A stretch of 64,000 nt of DNA. Source: Chromera velia. Lineage: Eukaryota > Sar > Chromeraceae. A program made the translations under genes and the position numbers. Below are positions 24,006-35,239 of the stretch, one piece after another. Every line of letters begins with the position of its first letter. Position 1 is the first letter of the stretch. The stretch spans positions 47,226-111,225 of the forward strand of contig JAHBMJ010003670.1 of NCBI GenBank assembly GCA_018398765.1, in the 5' to 3' direction. The notes beneath the pieces are model-generated. The model had not been told where the DNA came from and did not search any database. It saw only the letters and a program-made list of their open reading frames with translations.

Positions 24006-24757
24006 AAAGTCTCGTCTGGAACCATTTGTCCGGAAAAGGGGCCCGGCGTTAGCACTCCTGAAGAAGAAGAGGGCGAACTGAAGAGCAAGCTGCTGCACAA
24101 AGTTGGTATGCAGGGGGCTCAAAGAGAATGAGACAGAGGGACACATCATGCAAGGGGTTTGGGTATTAAAATGCTAAAATGAATGTATATAACATATAGT
24201 CACAATATGATTTTGGATGGTTGTAATAGACCCATTTGTAGACCTCAGACCATGGATCACACTGTCATGCAGCGTGATTCATTATTGGTTTGTGTCAGAG
24301 GAGTGGCAGTGATCGATTTGCTGCATTTTAGTGTGCCTGGGGAGCACTGAGCAGTCCACAGCGGTCCATAGAAGTATTGACATTGCTCATATCCTGCAGA
24401 AAGAAAGGAAAAACAGGAAATGATCGAGGCAACCCAGAACTTATTTATGTGTCAGAAAAGGCATGCTGCTTGACTCTGTGCTCGACTCTTACCGAGTGCA
24501 GAAACCTAAAAAAAGGAAAGAAAAAGGAGAAAAAATGCGATTGACTCTCTGTCAATTGATATGTGTATAGTGAAAGACTAATTCGATGACTCAATCCAAA
24601 GTTGAAAAGGACCAAACCAGGCAGCCTGCATACACACTTTTGAATATGTGCACTGACCCCATTCGGGTTTCCACTGGCTTTCATCTACATTTCAGAGTCA
24701 ACTGAATGAGGCCGATGCTTCTGTAACTCGCGCCATGGGAGACAGTCTCAGCAAAAG
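24006..24757 (+). CDS. two exons of an unidentified plus-strand gene (partial)
   Basis: Exon 24006-24101 (after CCCCCTAG) reads KVSSGTICPEKGPGVSTPEE then acidic/lysine GELKSKLLHK; exon 24696-24757 (after ACATTTCAG) reads SQLNEADASVTRAMGDSLSK. With a GTTGGT donor the phases agree; the better-looking donor GTATGC four bases later would not. The peptide is acidic and helix-prone. It may be a downstream part of the AT-hook/methyltransferase gene or a separate gene. No family recognised. Confidence 0.4.
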
Positions 24758-24879
24758 GTGTCCCACTATACAGACAGATTCATAAACATGCACACAAAGA
24801 AGCAAGAGGAGGGAATGTTATCTCAGGGAAAGTGTGCAGTGTGTAACACGACATTCTGCCTTCGCGTGCCAGCCTCCCT

Positions 24880-25310
24880 TTTTGTCTGCCTGTCTGCCTG
24901 CATACCTGTCTGCCTCCTCCTCTCTGCCTCCCCCTCTCTCTCTCTCTGTGTGTATATGTTTCTCTTCTTCCGTCCAGCTCTCCCACTCCTTCTAATGAAA
25001 AAAAGAAGTAATGCATGTCTGTCTGTCTGTCTGCTTGCATGCCTGTCTGCCTGTCTGCTGGCCTGCCTGCTGGTCTGCCGGTCGGTCTGCCCACCTCTTC
25101 ACTTTCCTGTCTGTCTGCCTGCTCAGGCTGGCGGTGACCGCCTACCTGTCTGCTTGCCTGCATACCTGCCTGCCTACTTGTCTGCCTGCCTTTCTGCCTC
25201 AGCCTGCCTACCTGTCTGCCTGCCTGCTTACCTGCCTGCTTACTTGTCTGCCTGCCTTTCTGCCTCAGCCTGCCTATCTGCCTGCCTGCCTGCCTGCCTG
25301 TCCATTGCAA
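24880..25310. repeat. (CTGC/CTGT)n degenerate satellite
   Basis: Runs of CTGCCTGYCTGC with a duplicated ~60-bp unit (about 25140-25200 and 25200-25270). Long frames on both strands are repeat artefacts. Confidence 0.9.
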
Positions 25311-25495
25311 TGCATTGCCTCTCTATCTTTCCCCAGTCTCCTGCCAGCCCGTGGTGTTACTTAATATCTGTCGATCTAGAATAGGCCGTTGGAATCCTTT
25401 TACACCATCAAGCAGCGACAGTTAGTAGACATCAAAATCTTGTGGGCTTAGCTAGTGACTGAAGTGGAGGGCAAACTTTTAAAGCCATTGCTTAC

Positions 25496-27554
25496 CAGTG
25501 AAGTTTGAAGGCTCCAGTTCGCCACCCAGTGCCCCCCAGACCAGCAGCTACGATCTGTTTGCGCGCTCGTGACACTTTTAAAGTATATGCGTACTTACGT
25601 ACACATTTATGTGCACGTATTGAAGGTTATCATCGGTCTACGGGTCTTTGTAAGGCTACATGCTCTGTGCAGGTGTGAATGATGTATGTGTGACTCGTTC
25701 AATAATCGTACATCCATGTGCATTCCATGTACAGCCTGAACTGAATGAAGTCCAGTCTAGCTGACCAATTCCCTACTTACGGCAAAGAATGTTCTGTATC
25801 CGAGTCTCCGCCGCCCTTGTTCCGTTTCTTTCGCTTCTGAGTTCCACCTTCGCGGTCCCAGGTGGAGCTGGTGTCGTCAGATGGAGCCTGTAGGATGACA
25901 TGTAGGAACTGAGACAGTGAAGAGACTCTCTGTTGATTTGAAATTACAGAAAGCAAGACAGAGACGATGTGCGAAAAAAAACGAGGATAAATGGGAGGAA
26001 AACGAGAGACATTAATTGTTAAGCAAGAGACAGGCCTTCTCGAGCATGTTGCGGGATTGGGAGTCTACGTGTAGCAGGTCGACTGGAATGTACTGCAAAC
26101 TCAGTGAAACCACAGCCAACCTGTGCAAGATAGGTGAAAAAACCAACTTTTTGACCAACAAAACCATAGACAGAGAAAACTGAGTCTATAGATGAGAAGA
26201 TAGAAAATGATTGCCGCACCGTGACACATTCACATAAAGGGAGAAAGAAGCTTTCCAAATCAAACACACACGGACTAGGGTATGGAGCAAATGAAGAAAC
26301 TCAGTCCTTCCACAAGTCTTGCACTTGCCTTAAAGATCTTAAGCTGCTGCTCTAATTCCCCTTGATTCTTCTCGGCAGACTCTGTTTGTTCCTGGAAAGC
26401 CCTTGTCTCCTTTCTGAAAGATTCGTTTTCTTCTATAAGTGCCTGCAGTCACGGTAATCGGGGAAAAAAAGTTGTTAATACATGGCTAAAGACCATGGTC
26501 ACAAAATGCCAGCACGACAAAAGAATCTAGAAGCAACAAGCCGCTCACTGATTGTGACATGAACTGATTTCAGCTGTTGTATCTCCATCACAGAAAGAAT
26601 CGCTGAAATTCTTTTGTCTTCTTTAGAAATTGAACAGTTTGTTCAAAGTTCTGGTTCCAGAGCGCACACTTTAAGGCCTCTAACTGATTACCTCTCATTT
26701 ATTAGAAATCAAGTGACTTATCTTCTCACTGAATGCTTGCCATCTGGCAACAGTTCTCATTTACTTAGCCTCTGTCAGTCTTAATTGGAGAAACGATATT
26801 GTATTGACTGACAACTATGGTAGGCCTGTAGGGGGGAGTACCAGGAATTGGTGTCTGCATTCAGACAAAAAATTTGAAGATGCCTTATGTATTTTTAAAT
26901 GATTAGAAACAATTCTCACTCAAAAAACAAAATAATGCTGAGCTTCCGAAGTGGACATCCCATCGTCATTTTGTAGCCGAATCGTTAAAGCATCCTAGAG
27001 TATAGAGGAACAGGTATGCGCTTAGATGCTCAGAGAAGACGACTTCGAAATTGGGGTTACGGACGCCGGAGAAAGAGGAGAGCGAGAGACTCCGCCGAGA
27101 GTATTCACAGTCTGCTGAGACTGACCATGTTTGGCTCGGAGTCCACAGATACCAGCATCGTCTTCCTGCACAGGAAAAGCATTTGTTACTTATCTCTATA
27201 GATATATATATGCAAAAATCATTGAAGTGGCTCTGCCCCGTAGTACCTGGAAGAATCCAAGTGTTGAGCGTCCATGCACATAGATCAGAGTTAGTGAGCA
27301 TAGACTGAGGTGAAAACAAAAGGGGAATAAAAACACCGTCTATCAGAAACAAAACATGTAAGTCAATTATACTTTCAACAACATGTGTAGGTACGCCGGC
27401 CTCTCTTGTGAACCTCAAAGACACAGAGCAAGACAATATCTATATATATAAATGTTACTGACAATTCGCTTGTAAAGTTTGGTTCGTCGGGATCAGTGAA
27501 CAGGTCCAGATCCATCACGATTGTAACGGCGCCAATGATGTGTTTTCCGATGTT
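25496..27554 (-). CDS. coiled-coil protein with basic patch, five phase-consistent exons (partial)
   Basis: Minus-strand exons 27554-27463, 27165-27126, 26442-26329, 25887-25781 and 25574-25496 join in phase to 144 residues. The first reads NIGKHIIGAVTIVMDLDLFT then DPDEPNFTSE; the second LKTMLVSVDSEPNM; the third is a charged heptad-like helix (ALIEENESFRKETRAFQEQT to LEQQLKIFK); the fourth has a nuclear-signal-like patch (TQKRKKRNKGGGD); the fifth is Trp/Ser-rich. Exon 3 ends AAG/gcaagt, a GC-AG intron. None of the exons has its own ATG, so both ends are missing. A possible next exon is 24684-24658 (MKASGNPNG). A part of a larger nuclear or cytoskeletal protein is likely; the family is not recognised. 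Confidence 0.6.
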
Positions 27555-28199
27555 CTATGGGGGTGAAGGAAGAGATACGTCAATCAGGTGACCCATCCAT
27601 GTCTCTTGGATCTAGAAAAGCCAGTCTACGGCGTCTTCAAGCCCACTTTAAGCCCACCAACCACGGGAACTTCTGCAAACTTTCCCTGGCAGGCTTCTGT
27701 CCGGTCGCACTTTGGTGTGTCTGAACGTCTTTTCTTTTTGAGCATACATGCAGATTGACAACGCCACCATCTGAAAACTCACTCAGACAGCCTGTCTTCT
27801 GTCCTGTACTCTGTGTCTGTTTCTCTTTCTTTCATTCTGACTAGCTCTGTTCCCATCCGACCCTCTCTATCAGGAAACTTTTGTCTGATGGCGAGAAAAT
27901 GCGCGTGCCTGTTCGTATATATGTGTCAATTCAATGCTTCTAGCTGATATATGCGTACCATAAACAGTTGTGTAGCCATCTCCCTGGGAGTGTGTGGGAA
28001 GTTTGGACAAAATAGAATATGAGAACAGAGAGAGAGCTTGCGGAGAGTGTGGGCTCTGTGTGCTTAAAGTTTGGACCCAGTAGAATCACACCGTTCACCA
28101 TCGTTCTTTTGGACAACATTGTAGGTTGAACTGTGACAGCGATGCACCAAGTACATGTGTCTGCCTGCCTGTCCGATTATTAATGTATGCATGCAAACT

Positions 28200-28350
28200 G
28201 TATGTATGTATGCATGTATGTACGTCTCTCTCTCTCTGAGACTCTCTCTCTCTCTCTCTCCCTCTCTCTCTTTCTTTCTCTCTCTTTCTATATGTGTATA
28301 TGTGTGTGTGTGTATGTGTATGTGTGTGTGTGTGTATGTGTGTGTCAAAG
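28200..28350. repeat. (CT)n-(GT)n microsatellite
   Basis: CT runs from 28225 followed by TATGTGTGTG repeats to 28345, in non-coding DNA. Confidence 0.9.
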
Positions 28351-28619
28351 TCAGGCTGCGAAAGGTTTGTGGAAGTTCTATAGCCAGAGCAAGGGGGGAG
28401 GTTGTTGCAGTGACGCCAATAAAGAGAGGGGCACATTTGGGGGCTCTGAAAGAGAAGTGTGGGCATAGTACGGTGTCCATTGGAGTCTTAAGAGTTTGTT
28501 CGGGCAGCATGGTAGCCTTTCGTGTAAAGTGGCAAGCAGCAGAGCGGCGTCTGAGCACGGGCCCATTTCCGAATAGAGTATGAGTTTCTGTAGAAGTATG
28601 CCGAACAGAGTCGGAAGGT

Positions 28620-29990
28620 TTGTAAGAATTATGTGGGGGCCTGGGGGACAGAGTCTATGGAATCATGTTGGCCGAGTGAGAGAATCTGTTTGAGCATTGG
28701 GGGCACGGTCTGTAGAAGTTCCATTGGGGGGCTAGGGCTTATGGAACACTTGGAGTATGGCTGGCAAAGTGAAGAAGTCTGTGAAAGTCTAGCTAGCAGA
28801 GTGGATGACGGCTCTGTGGTAGTCAGACACAAAGGCGAGAGTCCGGCGGACGGACTGTATAATTGGGGGGTTATGGGAATCGTGCTGGCAAAGTGGAGGA
28901 TCTGCAAGGGTTTTGCAGGAAGAGTTGGGAGTTTTGCGTATAGAGTGGGAGTGTCTGTGAAAAGCTGGTGGACCTGATGGCAGAGTGGGGGGTATGTGTG
29001 TAGGCGGCACACCGGCAGAGTATTAGAGTTTGTGTGCGTCATGCTGATAGAGTGGGGGGGTCTGCGGGAGTTTTATGGATAGAGTGGCGTGTGTGTGTGT
29101 GTATAAAAATCTTACTGACAGAGCGGGAAGGTCTACGGGAGTTTTGTGGACAGATGGGGGGATCTGTGGGAGTTTTACGCACAGAGGCCTCTGTGAGTCT
29201 GGCGCTCTTCCTCGACTACCACAGGTTTTGCCGCCGGGCTTCTGTTATCAAAATCTCCCAGGCTGAAGACTCTGAACACTGAAAGTCTGAAAATTTGTAG
29301 TTGTCTATGCATCTATCTCTCTTATCACTATTCCCCCCCTTTTTTCCCAATTTGTCGTCTATCTCAGAGTCTCCTGTGGGCTTTTAGATATGTATGTACG
29401 TTTCGCTCAGGAGCAACTCAAGAAACAAAGCCTCTTTTGTTGTCTCTGGATTTTGCAGGCTCCTGTGTATGCATTTAAGGCCTCAAGTGGGTGGCAAAAA
29501 ACAGTGGAGGTGGACTGCAGCCAGCCTGTGAGACCTGAAAACGTAATGCGTTCTTTATCTGAAAGAACAACCTCGACAGAGTTTTGACAGGTCCATGTGG
29601 TGGGAGTTTTGCTAACAGAGAGAGGAGAATCATGCTTGCACGCAAATCCGAGAGGTCCATGGGAGTCTTGCACCCCAACCGGAAGTCTGGTAGGCACAGG
29701 GTCTGCGGGAGTTAGAATTTAGGGATTTGTAGGAGTCTGGCAGACAGGGTGGAGGGGTCTGTTTGGGAGTCTGACAGACAAGATGGAGGGGTCTGTTTGG
29801 GAGTCTGACAGACAGGGTAGAGACATCTGTATGGGAGTTTGAGTGGCAGGGTAGAAGGGTTTGTATACGAGTCTGGCTGGTAAAGTGAGGGGGTCTGTGG
29901 TTGTCATGGGGCCTGCAGGAGTTTTGCAAACAGAGTGGAGGGGTTTGTGGAAGTCTGACTGGCACTGTGGAGGGGTGTGCAAAGATTGTG
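28620..29990. repeat. degenerate ~33-bp G-rich repeats
   Basis: Units of the form GGTCTGTGGGAGTTTTGYA..CAGAGTGGGG recur, loosely at 28.6-29.2 kb and more tightly at 29.7-29.97 kb (GGGAGTCTGACAGACAGGGT). This is the same family as at 15.8-18.2, 32.4-32.9 and 38.2-38.65 kb. Confidence 0.75.
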
Positions 29991-30000
29991 GATCTTGTCA

Positions 30001-30190
30001 CCAGAGATACCGGGTCTTCTGACAGGAGATCCCGGGCCTTTCTGCCAGAGAAAAATGGGTGTTCTCACAAGAGATCCTGGTACTTCCCACTAGAGATACC
30101 GGGATATTCCGCCAGAGATACCGGGATATTTCAGTGGAGATACCAAGTTTTCCTACTGGAGACACCAGAACTGTCTGTCCGCGATACCAG
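30001..30190 (+). repeat. 22-bp minisatellite, cluster 2
   Basis: About eight units of GAGATACCGGGTCTTCYNNC type, plus-strand orientation, directly following the 33-bp family. Confidence 0.85.
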
Positions 30191-30330
30191 CCCTCCTCTC
30201 CAGAATGGGGTCACTTTTATGTATGTCTTTCCCTAACTAGTACAGTATCACTTTAATCAATCTCATGATTTTAAAGCTTTACTCAAAATATAAGTCCGAT
30301 CTTATCCTATTTACATTTTTTGTATCAACG

Positions 30331-30414
30331 TAGGCTAGGGAGCGCCCTGCTAGCTCTAGCGACAGATTGATCGACATAGCGGTGAGGCACCTACAACAAA
30401 AATTATCAATCAAT
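30331..30414 (+). mobile_element. short 3'-end copy of the LINE family
   Basis: GTAGGCTAGGGAGCGCCCTG then CTAGCTCTAGCGACAGAT matches the reverse complement of 8110-8172 (CTATCTGTCGCCAGAGCTAG, CAGGGCGGGGCGTTC) with substitutions, and is followed by ATTATCAATCAATC, the same tetranucleotide tail. It retains only about 70 bases of the 3' UTR, typical of severe 5' truncation. Confidence 0.65.
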
Positions 30415-30779
30415 CTATTTAGCTGAACTACAGTTACAACAGTATGAAGAATACTTTTACTTCAAAAGTTTGTGTATAATACTTGGCATAACCACTGTTG
30501 AGTAACATGTCGGTACGCATGCCCCGTCCGCATATACCGAGTGTGCATCTAACCTAGTTTGTTTAAGTTTTCAAACCTGGGAGCAATTTGCTCATCGATT
30601 AATTGACTTACATTCTGCTTGAAATTATTGGTTCTCAAGAGTAAAGTAGAGCAAAGCTACATATGGATAAATATTGACTTGCAATTGCCTACGCTGTCGA
30701 AATAAATAGAACTGCATGCCTCCGACGTATATTGCCATCAAACGGTAGACGCCTAGCAATAGGCTGATGGCGATGGCAT

Positions 30780-30976
30780 ATGATGATGATGATGATGAAC
30801 ATGCGGCATTCACTGGAATTAATGAGTAATATAACTCCTGGTCTGTTTCAAGTTATCTACATAGAAGCACAAAGCCTTTTTTTTTTGTCTTATCACATAG
30901 ATTTTCACTAGACCTCAAAGGGTTAGAAAGCTGCTATTGATGGAATGACACCTGAGAGATAGACAGCTCTGGCTAG
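30780..30976. other. (GAT)n run and conserved flank of the MITE
   Basis: A short GAT repeat lies at 30780-30798. Bases 30934-30974 recur inverted at 45988-46028, outside the terminal repeat of the adjacent MITE, so the shared unit is larger than the MITE. Confidence 0.6.
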
Positions 30977-31212
30977 GGGTATCACAGCAAAAAAAAAAAA
31001 AAATTAACAGCAATCCTCGCTTACTTTTTTTTTTATTTGTTTTTTTTTTGACGGTGTTAGGTAACGAACAACTGTTGTTCAAGTGTTGCGTAACTGTTGT
31101 TTGGGTGTTGCACAACTGTTGCTTAGGTGTTGCAAGAAAAAAAAAAGAAAAAAAATAATTTAAGCAAATTTTGGTTTACTTTTTTTTTTATTTTTTTTTG
31201 CTGTGATACGCC
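30977..31212. mobile_element. TA-flanked MITE, 236 bp
   Basis: Terminal inverted repeats GGGGTATCACAGCAAAAAAA (left) and GGCGTATCACAGCAAAAAAA (right, inverted) border the element, with TA at 30975-30976 and 31213-31214. The centre (31050-31135) has three copies of a ~22-bp GTGTTGCGYAACTGTTG unit between poly-A/T runs. No coding capacity. Size and layout resemble the 235-bp MITE at 7637. A partial copy lies at 45900-45985. Confidence 0.8.
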
Positions 31213-31309
31213 TAGAGCTCTGGAAGGTCTATTGGATAGATCCCAGAGATCTACAGAGGGTCTAGCTGATAGAACAGGGTGCATGGGGTCTCTGACCCTG
31301 AGAGCTCTG

Positions 31310-31880
31310 AAAGGAAGGCCTGGTATCTCCGGTCGGAAGTCCCAGAATCTCTAGAGGCGGTGGGAAGACCCGGTATCTCCGACAAGAAGGCCCAGTACTT
31401 CTGATGCAGGAATAGAATGCCTGCAGGAGGAGCGATCTCCAGTGGGACGACCCATGATCTGCGGTGAGAAGATCCGGGATCTCCGGTGGGAAGACCCGAG
31501 ATCTCCGAAGGGAACAGCTGCGATCTCTGGAGGAGAAGACCCAAGATCTGCGGTGGGAAGACCTGGGATCTTCAGTGGGGAAAGACCCGGGATCTCTGAT
31601 GATCTCTGGTGGGGGATCTGCGGTGGGAAGACCCGGGATCTCTGGTGGGGGAAAACCTGGGATCTCTGGTAAGGGAAGACTCAGGATCTCCGGTGGGAAG
31701 GCCCGAGATCTCCGGCGAGAAGTCCCGGACTTTCCGGTGTGAGAAAACCTGGTATCTCCGATGGAAAGCTCCGATGGGAAGACCTGGGATCTCTGGTGGG
31801 AAGACCCGAGATCTCCGGAGGGAACAGCTAGGATCTCCGGTGGCGGAAGACCCGGGATCTCCAGTGGGAAGACATGAAAA
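31310..31880 (-). repeat. 22-bp minisatellite, cluster 3
   Basis: About 25 units of GGGATCTCCGGTGGGAAGAC (22 bp with CC) on the plus strand, i.e. the reverse orientation of clusters 1 and 2. Confidence 0.9.
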
Positions 31881-32256
31881 GAGACAGACGGTACAGAGCG
31901 TTCGCTCACGTTATGGAGTTTCTTCTTCGTCCGGCCTGCTAGCAAAGGAGGAAGGGGTGTACTGATCGATGTGCGGATACACCTTTTCATAGAAAGTGAA
32001 ACAATCGAAAACATCTAGAAGAAAATTTGGTTTGAAATGCCAAAGACCTTGCCGCATTTATCTGCCAAGAGTCTGAAGCCTTGAAGAGACAAAAGCTACA
32101 AAAGGAAAATGCGAAGTAATGCGAAGTAGATACACAGACAGAGCGCAATGATTTTCAGCTCAAATAAGATGAACAACAAACGACTGAAACAGTGCAGCAG
32201 CTGTAAAATCTTGAAGCGCTTCATAGGCCTAAAAGAAAATAGTTGAAAGAACGCAC
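31881..32256. other. non-coding stretch, nothing recognised
   Basis: Between satellite cluster 3 and the small minus-strand exon at 32318-32257. No coding frame or repeat is evident. Confidence 0.4.
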
Positions 32257-32318
32257 CTTCATGGGCTCTTTTGCTGGTTCCACATTCGCCTTGGACCCGT
32301 CAACATCGCCTAAGCGAC
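32257..32318 (-). CDS. isolated small exon (RLGDVDGSKANVEPAKEPMK)
   Basis: Bounded by CTCTGCAG acceptor and AAG/gtgcgt donor on the minus strand; 62 bases reading 20 complete codons with charged, ordinary composition. It probably belongs to the same minus-strand gene or genes as the exons at 34.6-42 kb or at 25.5-27.6 kb. Function unknown. Confidence 0.45.
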
Positions 32319-32389
32319 CTGCAGAGACGGCAGACGGTTGACATCTGAAGGAACATAGCGGAAGCGTCTGTGGAAATTTGATGAGCAGA

Positions 32390-32935
32390 CTGGGAATGCT
32401 TGAAAAGGATCTGAGAAGCACACCATCAGGACCTACAGAAGATCTAGCCGGCAGGGTGACCGATAGAGTGGGGAGTCCGAAGAGGATCTGGGTGGCAGAA
32501 TGGCCTGCAAAGTGAAGTGTGTGCAGAAATTTGACCGGCAGGGTGGGAAGGGTTGGTGGGAGATCCTGCAGAGGATCTGGCAAGCAGAGTAGATCTGGCA
32601 GACAGGGTAGGGGACGGTCTCCAGAAATTTGACTAGCAAGGTGGACGGGTCTGCACTGGATCTGATCGACAGGGTGGGGGGGTCTGTGGGAATTTTGCGG
32701 ACAGAGTGGGGGTGTCTGTGGGAATTTTGCAGACAGAGTGAGGGGGTCTGTGGGAATTTTGCCACCCGATTGAGGATGTTTGTGGAAATTTTGCCGACAG
32801 AGTGAGGGGGTCTGTGGGAATTTTGCAGACAGAGTGAGGGGGTCTGTGGGAATTTTGCAGACAGAGGGGGGTTATTGAAGATCTAACAGACAAGGTAGGG
32901 GGATCGATCTGCTAAAGTCTAACAAGTAGGATGGG
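32390..32935. repeat. ~33-bp minisatellite
   Basis: Tandem units of GGTCTGTGGGAATTTTGCAG plus ACAGAGTGAGG, most regular at 32670-32870, more degenerate on either side. Confidence 0.9.
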
Positions 32936-33009
32936 GAGATCTAGCCGACAAAGCAGAAGGGTCTGCAGAGGACCTGATCAGCAGAGTAGGCGGTTCTGGC
33001 AGGCAGGGT

Positions 33010-34110
33010 GCAGGGGTGTAGAGATAGACGAAGGGACAGGAAAGAAGAAGGACGGAGGAATCAAGGGACAGAGGAAAAAAAAAAAACGGAGGAACAGACA
33101 GACGGAGGACAAACGGAAGAGGGCCGAGGGACGGAATGCGGGGGGACAGACGGACAGAAGGATGGACAAAGGGATGGAGGGGCCACATGCGGATAGATGG
33201 AGAGACAAAAAGACAAAAAGGGATATGCACAGAGGGATGGACACACAGAGGGAAAAAAAGGAAGAGAGGCAGACGGAGGGATTAACGGAATACAGCGAAC
33301 TTCAAGGGATGGAGGGAAAAAAATGAGGGGATGTATAAATAATAAACGCGTGGAGAAGAGAGACACGGGCACACAGGGATGGGAGCACAGAAGAAAAAGG
33401 GATGGAAGGATGGAAGACGGAGGGACAGACAGGCAAAAAAGGGATGGAAGAACAGAAGGACGGACTGACAGAGGGCAGACGGATGAATGGAAAACACAGG
33501 GGGAAAGAGGGACAGATAGACGGACGGACAGAGGATTAAGAAAAACAGAGGGACAAAGTGACATAGAGGGATACAAGGCGGAGTGACAGAGGGGTGAAAT
33601 GACAGAAAGAAAAGAAGGATGCAGGGAGAGAAGGAAAAAGGACCGACGGACTCTGAGGGACAGAAAGACGCACGAACGAACGGACAGAGGGATTGAATGA
33701 TAAAGAAAAAAGGAAAGGGACGGACAGAGGGATGGAAGGACAGAGAGACAGACGGATAGAAAGATAAAAAAAAGCCGACGGAGGGATGACAACGGGACAG
33801 ACGGACAGACGGAGGGAGGGAGAAGACAAAAAAGAGCGTCAAAAATAAAAGCATTGGGAGTCTGGAGCGAACACGGAGCAATTTAAAAAAAAAAAGGGAG
33901 CCTGTCGGTGTTGGGGGGGATTGAAATGAGGGTGGAGGAAAAACAAGAAGGAGGCAGGAGCTGACCTGTGGACTCAGTGTGCAGTTCAGAGGACGCAAAG
34001 GCTGCAGCAGTCGGGAAAGTGGTCTCAAAGAGGATCCAAAAAAGAGTCTGGGAAGCAGAAGGACAAAAACGGAGGAGGCGTGCAGGGGGGCACGAAGAAG
34101 AGGCACAGGG
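33010..34110. repeat. purine-rich degenerate satellite with compound leader
   Basis: 33010-33850 is built of GGACAGACGGAGGGA-like units. It is followed at 33890-34070 by a leader (GAGCCTGTCGGTGTTGG, GGAGCTGACCTGTGGA, CAAAGAGGATCCAAAAAAGA) that recurs near 37990-38130 and, in part, at 16545-16650. Open frames on the minus strand (up to about 300 codons) are translations of the repeat. Confidence 0.85.
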
Positions 34111-34633
34111 CGTCGGTCGGAGGAGACATTTTTTACCGGGGAGTAGACACAATGAGTTTTTCTTGTCAACTTCACCGCCGGCACATGAGACATCCCATCC
34201 CCCCTTTCCCCCCCCCCTCAAAAAAGAAAAAGAGACAAAGAGGGAGTTGAAAAACAGAATGATACTTGTGACACTTTGGGGGAAGACAGATCCAGAAGTG
34301 TCATTCATCAGTGGCTTTGATTTGACCTGTCAGTGACACTTATGACACTTTTTACAATTATTTTCTAAGAATAAACAACAACACACATTGATTCGTCCTA
34401 TTCTCTTCAAAAAAAAGAAAACAAAGAATTTTATGGGGAAAAGCGTCACAAGTGTCACTGGAACCTGGATCCTACTTCGTTTTTCAGTGACACTTTCATT
34501 TGGGGTATGACACTTTCGTATCGGGGGTAACGTTTTTTACTGAGTCAGGGGGGGAGAAGGGAGGAGGGCTGGAAAAAAAAGGAGACAAGCAGACAACAAA
34601 AAGGGGGGATGTAGCAAAAGCATCCTCCTCCAC

Positions 34634-34723
34634 CTGCCCTAGAAGCTGCCAGAGACGAACGTCTACTGAGTGCAACCCGGGCTCAAGGGGGATAGCTTTC
34701 GAGAGTTTGGCGCCCCCAGAAAT
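34634..34723 (-). CDS. exon, possibly armadillo/HEAT-like helix pair
   Basis: A 90-base phase-0 exon (acceptor CGCACAG, donor CAG/gtggag) reading ISGGAKLSKAIPLEPGLHSV then DVRLWQLLGQ: a G-rich turn followed by amphipathic helix residues, as in armadillo repeats. Exons at 38888-38809 (DGATVLSAMLSTRTKDVLLT then AISILQ) and 35646-35325 have a similar look. The superfamily call is weak and based on pattern only. Confidence 0.45.
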
Positions 34724-34819
34724 CTGTGCGTGTCACCTGACGAGAACAGAGAAGGAATGAAAGAATGGGGAGGGGAAAGAAATGAATGAAACCAAGCGGG
34801 AAGGAGAGAGAGGGGGGGG

Positions 34820-35120
34820 NNNNNNNNNNNNNNNNNNNNNNNNNNNNNNNNNNNNNNNNNNNNNNNNNNNNNNNNNNNNNNNNNNNNNNNNNNNNNNNNN
34901 NNNNNNNNNNNNNNNNNNNNNNNNNNNNNNNNNNNNNNNNNNNNNNNNNNNNNNNNNNNNNNNNNNNNNNNNNNNNNNNNNNNNNNNNNNNNNNNNNNNN
35001 NNNNNNNNNNNNNNNNNNNNNNNNNNNNNNNNNNNNNNNNNNNNNNNNNNNNNNNNNNNNNNNNNNNNNNNNNNNNNNNNNNNNNNNNNNNNNNNNNNNN
35101 NNNNNNNNNNNNNNNNNNNN
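34820..35120. other. assembly gap (301 N) flanked by poly-G
   Basis: An N run bordered by about 9 G on the left and 15 G on the right, so the missing DNA is probably a G-rich repeat. It may hide an exon, because the neighbouring minus-strand exons (35278-35240 and 34723-34634) do not join in phase. Confidence 0.95.
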
Positions 35121-35239
35121 GGGGGGGGGGGGGGGATCGAGGGATAGCCTGTAGAGTTTGGTCCATGAAGGAAGAATTAAAGAGAAAATGAAGCACAACA
35201 ATCCAACCATCCTTCCCTTCTTCAATCGATCCTACTGAC

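Noticed and set aside
24758-25384. 208-codon Cys/Leu-rich frame
   Set aside because: Translation of (CTGC/CTGT)n repeats.
33061-34193. Hydrophobic minus-strand frames of 243-303 codons resembling membrane proteins
   Set aside because: They are the C/T-rich strand of a degenerate purine satellite; Ser/Leu/Pro/Phe content follows from base composition.
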